Shown: one piece after another, positions 59,787 through 64,000 of the stretch | Layout of the letters: each line of letters opens with the position of its first letter | How positions within the stretch are numbered: the first letter of the stretch is position 1 | DNA from: Coffea arabica | Lineage: Eukaryota; Streptophyta; Magnoliopsida; Gentianales; Rubiaceae | Reading direction: 5' to 3' | Length of the DNA: 64,000 nucleotides | Assembly: GCF_036785885.1 (NCBI RefSeq) | Contig: NC_092317.1 | Span: forward strand, 3,908,501-3,972,500 | Translations under genes and position numbers: made by a program | Notes under the pieces: model-generated | The model's database searches: none | Told to the model about the DNA's origin: nothing | The model's input: the letters and a program-made list of their open reading frames with translations, nothing else

Positions 59787-62773
59787 CTACCGAGCTTGAT
59801 TGTCAACATCTTCTGAGATGTTGAATAAGAACTGAGGCAGAGATGCTATCCTTGGAAGATTTAGCAGCAAGTCCCCAACAGAGTCCTTTCTAGACATAGG
59901 AGGAGGCTGCTTGCACCCTAAGATATCTTCCATTTCCCCCTCAGCTACGGCAGACTTTTCATCGATGTTGCTTCCACTGGCCTGTAAAGTAAAGCTTGAA
60001 TCATCTATTCTCTTATCCATCACCAACACATCAGAAATGCTCTCACTTTTAGATGGCAATATTTGGCCTGTCATAGGGTCTTTCTGCAGAAGACAGCACA
60101 GAGAATTGACCCTTGACATGAGAGACTTTTCATCAGAAGCTGGCACGTATTGAGAGTCACTAAACAAACATCGGTTAATTTCTTCCAGGATCTCCAGCCC
60201 TTGTCGTTCGTCACTTGAGAGGATGAAATTGTCAGATGTCCTCTGCTCTGATATCCGATTTTCAAGATGGCTCACAAGATCACTCATAGACATAGAAGAA
60301 TGCAACCCCGGTACTCTGATCTGATGCCAGCTGCTAAGTTCCTTCCATTGCTCTCCTCCACTATTTTTTATTTCTTCAATTACATGCGTATCCATTACTG
60401 AATAAATCAAAACACAGAGTCAAATACTACTAGAGAGACGCGACTACATATATAAACCTCCTTGGAGGAAAAGAAATACTCTGTACAGATTATAAATCAA
60501 ATGAAAATGACATTTTACATATCAAATTTTTAGTAAATATCAAATTTTTAGAAATACTCTGGTCAGAAACTTTTAGTAAATATCAAATTTTGGTTCAAGA
60601 CTATTAAAAGGACCGGTTACCTGAGCTGGGTGATGGTGTTTCATGTCTAATAGATTCTCGAGGTCTACTAACAGTGTCTTGTTCATTCCTCGAAGAAGAT
60701 GATTGACCACCTGATGGTGATGCTGCATCCCTCAGGTTGAAGAAAGTGGGACTCTCATGATTGTTCAAATCAAATGCAGCTTTGTTTTCACTTGGGTCAT
60801 CAAACACAGAGATTCTGGGTTCAAAATATGGAGAATCCAACGTTATCTCTCCTTGTTTACTCAGGAAGTTAAGACGAGGATCACATTGAATAAGCTTTTC
60901 GAAATGCTTTCCCAACAAGCCTTGTGGACACTGCAGAAAATGACGCCTGCCAGAAATCCCAGAAAAAATGCCAATCAATGGTGAGTCAGACCATTGCTAT
61001 ATTGCACTTAGTCTCCAGAGATTGAGCAAAACATCGAAAAGAAAAAACTGTCACTTTAAAAAAAAAAAAAAATTAGAGTATCTCTCATCTCTTAATATCT
61101 TTAGTATCAAAAAGCTACCAAATATATTTCAAATGTCCAATTTGGGATTACCCCTCTCCCCTGTTTCTTCTCCCCCACCCAATAAAAAAAAAATCATCTC
61201 TTTGGTGATAAAGGGAGAAATGCTAAGAGCACAGAAGGCTAGAATAGAGTAAGTCCAACAATTGAAATTCAGTCGTGAGTCGCTGATACTCATAAAAGTC
61301 AGCATTTCGCTCTAAATGCTCGTAAGATAGGAACTTGGAAGTCAACATCAGAGAAGAGAGGTGTATGCAGACTATTGTTCAGATACATCTGCGGTCAAGG
61401 CAGTATAGCTGTGGTGATAACAAATCGCTATCTACATAATGCTGAGATGTTACTGAGAAAGTCAAACAACCACCTAAGAAATAACAAATTGATGAAGTAA
61501 CTCAAATGGTACAAATCAAAATGTGGGGGTGGAGAACAAAAACTCCTTGCTACATAAATAAGCAAATAGGACACATACAGTATGGAACAAGTAGCTTGTT
61601 GCCTAAAAAGTGCCATTTAAAAATGGCAACACAATAAACTCATGAATGAATGAGAGATTACCATACCTTTGTATGCTGGCCTGACCCCCAGTAAAATCAG
61701 ATGTTGCCTGCCACAGGGTATGCTTCCTAGGCTGTGGATTTGTCTCCCTAAAGAAAAGAGGTTGTCTTGCAAGCTACACCATTTAAAAAAAAAAAAAAAA
61801 AAAAAACATGTTTTCACTATAAAAAGTTCATAATAACGACATACAGTGTAATTAACAAAGGCACAGTAAGTGTTGTTAATACCACTACATCCAAAGTCCC
61901 CGGTCCATCATCAGGATAATTCCCCTTCAAAGCCATTATATCAGACCATTGAATTTCAATCTTATTCTTGAGCCCGCCATCAAGAACCTCCCATACAAGC
62001 TTATGCTTTGCAAAATAACACTTTGCTACCAAATCCCCTTCATATCTTGACTTATACTAGAAATTAGAACAAAGATATGCAATCAAAATTAACGAAATCA
62101 TAAGCAATCCAATAAAACAAGTTTCTAAAATCCATGATCAAATGCAAATGTATAAATATACCTCCCAGGTCCCAATTCGCAGAATCGTTGCTGGAAAATT
62201 TGAGGCCTTGAGCTTCTCAGAGGAACCAGAAGCAGCGGCCCCTTTAAGCTCTTTTTTACTGGAACTTGCACCCTTAGGTGAATTAGCTTGAGAAAGCCTC
62301 ATTTGGATCAATTCCAAAAGGGAAGGACTTTTCCTCAGCCTCAATCCCAATGGACTCGGCTCGTCTAATGGGTTATACTGAGCCGGCGGTGCCACTGGAA
62401 AGCCACCCACTTCCCCAGTTCCCTGCTGCAACAGTCAAACCCCCCGAAAGTACATCAGAAATTGAACTTTCCAATCATACAGACAAAACCACATAGAATA
62501 AAACAAGGAAAAAAAACCCAAAATTCACATAAACTCCTAAAAACTGAGAGATGTTCAAGATCCAATTAATTGGAGTTAATCCGATTCAATATATATATAT
62601 ATACATACAAACTTAAAGCGGAAGACAAAACCCCAACACTTCTACAAGTATACATGAGAGAGACAAAGAGAAAAATTACGAACTTGAAGCGAAGAAGAGT
62701 GTTTGGATCGCTTATTAAGAGGGCCATATTCTTCTTCCAAAGGGTCTTCAAGTTCCCTCTTCACTGCCGCCAT
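59787..62773 (-). CDS. Conserved plant protein of unknown function (sometimes called TRF-like), 523 aa
   Basis: Six exons on the minus strand, 62773-62684, 62425-62162, 62056-61883, 61773-61667, 60946-60621 and 60397-59787, join to 523 residues. The N-terminus is MAAVKRELEDPLEEEYGPLNK, then a basic KRSKH stretch. A conserved core runs from LKASNFPATILRIGTWE through RYEGDLVAKCYFAKHKLVWE, IEIQWSDIMALK and LARQPLFFRETNPQPRKHTL, to RRHFLQCPQGLLGKHFEKLI and LDSPYFEPR. The C-terminal third is acidic and Ser-rich. I recall homologues labelled 'TRF-like' in several plant genomes, but no Myb domain is visible, so telomere binding is not supported here. Exon 2 starts at a CAGCAG tandem acceptor, so one glutamine is optional. 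Probably nuclear. The junctions were placed by consensus sites and frame. Confidence 0.85.
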
Positions 62774-63237
62774 TTCCCCTCTCTGCAACTCGCCGCTTTT
62801 CGTCGCCTGAACCATCAAATCAGAAAACTACAAAACTGGAATCGCCCAAATCAATAGGAAAACTCACCAAGTCAAAGCAAAGAGTTTGCCCTAAACAACC
62901 AAAGAACGACAGATCTCTCCAATCTCAATTTTTCTTCAAAGCTTTGAATGGAAATTTCTACTGCTTCGCCTTTAAACAAAGTGGCTGCTAAGAAAACTAG
63001 GCGTAAAAAGCTTCTGACGCGACTCACACGTGTCACCAACACGCGCTGCTACTAACCTTGCACGTGCAATACCCTCACTCTCCACAGCAACCGCGTGCAA
63101 TGCAGGGGTAACAAATGGAGTAAGAGTAGAAAATGTGTGGTCCAGATGAGTTCTTTTCCAATTATTGAAAATGAATTTTGTAAAGGTTTTCTCAAAATTT
63201 GGTCATTTTGCAAAAGATATCATTGGGTTGCTTGTGC
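62774..63237. other. Promoter region of the minus-strand gene
   Basis: Upstream sequence of the gene starting at 62773. G-box-like CACGTG lies at 63062-63067, and CACACGTGT at 63027-63035 also contains CACGTG. G-boxes bind bHLH and bZIP factors. No gene is present. Confidence 0.5.
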
Positions 63238-63965
63238 TAGGGGTGGGTAAAATTATCCGCTAATCCGAAAATCTGTCATATCCGATTCGATCTGATCTAA
63301 AAATTAGGATAATCGATTTTTATTATTTGATCGGGTCAAAAGAGGGTCGGGTACCAGCTAAGATGCGGGGCGGGTTAGAGTCACATAATTAAAAATCCGC
63401 GGGTACCCAATCCGCGCCCGCATATATATTTTTTATTTTATTTTTATTATTATACACATACTATAAAATAATAAGAACTAAATAAGTAATTTTATTGAAC
63501 AAATTGCAATACAAATATGAGAGACTATAGTTTATTTACAAGATTCATTTGTAGAGGCCATGATCTTATATTTTATAGAAAAAGTTTAATTAATGTGGAA
63601 CATATATATTAAAAATTGTGCTACTTATTTCAAACTTTTATTAATTTCGAATTCTTTTAATTTTTTTCCTTTATCTTATATTTTCTTCACATGCTTGTTT
63701 CTTGGTGGGAAACCTTTTTTTAGAAAAAAAAATTTATTAAATCTTAGATTAATGTGTAAAATATAAAATTAAATTGGTATAAATTATTTTTTTAAAATTA
63801 AATAATAAATTGGGCGAAGCGGGTACCCGCTGATCCGACCCTATCTCAACGGGTACCCGCTAATATGCGGGACGGGTAAGGGTCAAAAAATGACTGACCC
63901 GCAAGGTGCGGGTCAGATCAGTCAAATGGTGAATGAGGCGGGTACCTGACCCGCTCCCACCCCTA
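63238..63965. mobile_element. hAT-type non-autonomous element, second family member
   Basis: 728 bp, ends TAGGGGTGGG...CCCACCCCTA. Flanking sequences are GCTTGTGC (63230-63237) and ACTTGTGC (63966-63973), an 8 bp duplication with one mismatch. Like the element at 31013 it has dense CGGGT/ACCCG motifs near both ends (63330-63420 and 63815-63955) around an AT-rich core, and no transposase. Confidence 0.88.
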
Positions 63966-64000
63966 ACTTGTGCCTTTAGGTTACCAAATAAATAAACTCT

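Overview
The window is plant nuclear DNA, almost certainly from a Coffea species. The spliced acyltransferase at 2912-6517 reads, from memory, as the coffee shikimate/quinate hydroxycinnamoyltransferase (HCT/HST). AT-rich spacers, GT-AG introns, Stowaway, hAT, Helitron and SINE insertions and a receptor-kinase gene all fit an asterid eudicot. There are no bacterial-style operons; each gene is its own transcription unit.

Layout. 1-2900: repeat-rich upstream DNA with a tRNA-derived SINE, a G-quadruplex tract and an LTR-like fossil. 2912-6517 (+): HCT, two exons. 7185-7609 (-): a small spliced gene for a 117-residue secreted, probably GPI-anchored protein. 9460-11427 (-): intronless cytosolic Hsp70 with a TATA box and weak heat-shock-element-like motifs. 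14564-17931 (-): LRR receptor kinase of the non-RD class (At2g24130-like). 18000-25700: gene-poor DNA with duplicated segments, two zinc-finger gene remnants and a decayed PIF/Harbinger transposon. 25778-26920 (-): F-box/DUF295 protein. 28409-29089 (+): a broken DUF295 relative. 29700-31720: palindromic AT-rich DNA and a clean hAT-type element. 35428-36734 (+): a secreted precursor with four near-identical 42-residue repeats, best explained as a hydroxyproline-rich systemin (HypSys) precursor. 38000-41340: nested MITEs, a duplication and two SINE insertions. 41465-44359 (+): PIG-F of GPI-anchor synthesis, eight exons. 46847-51814 (+): a 703-residue RING-H2 protein, nine coding exons. 52532-54618: a non-autonomous Helitron built round a ~420 bp tandem repeat. 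56625-58979 (+): HEADING DATE REPRESSOR 1-like protein. 59787-62773 (-): a conserved plant protein of unknown function, six exons. 63238-63965: a second hAT-type element.

The genes do not form one pathway. HCT (phenylpropanoid and chlorogenic acid synthesis), the receptor kinase, the HypSys-like precursor and Hsp70 are all stress or defence related, but their proximity looks incidental. The most notable item is the HypSys-like precursor: its repeat units are almost identical in DNA, so one mRNA would encode at least four copies of nearly the same Pro-rich signal peptide.
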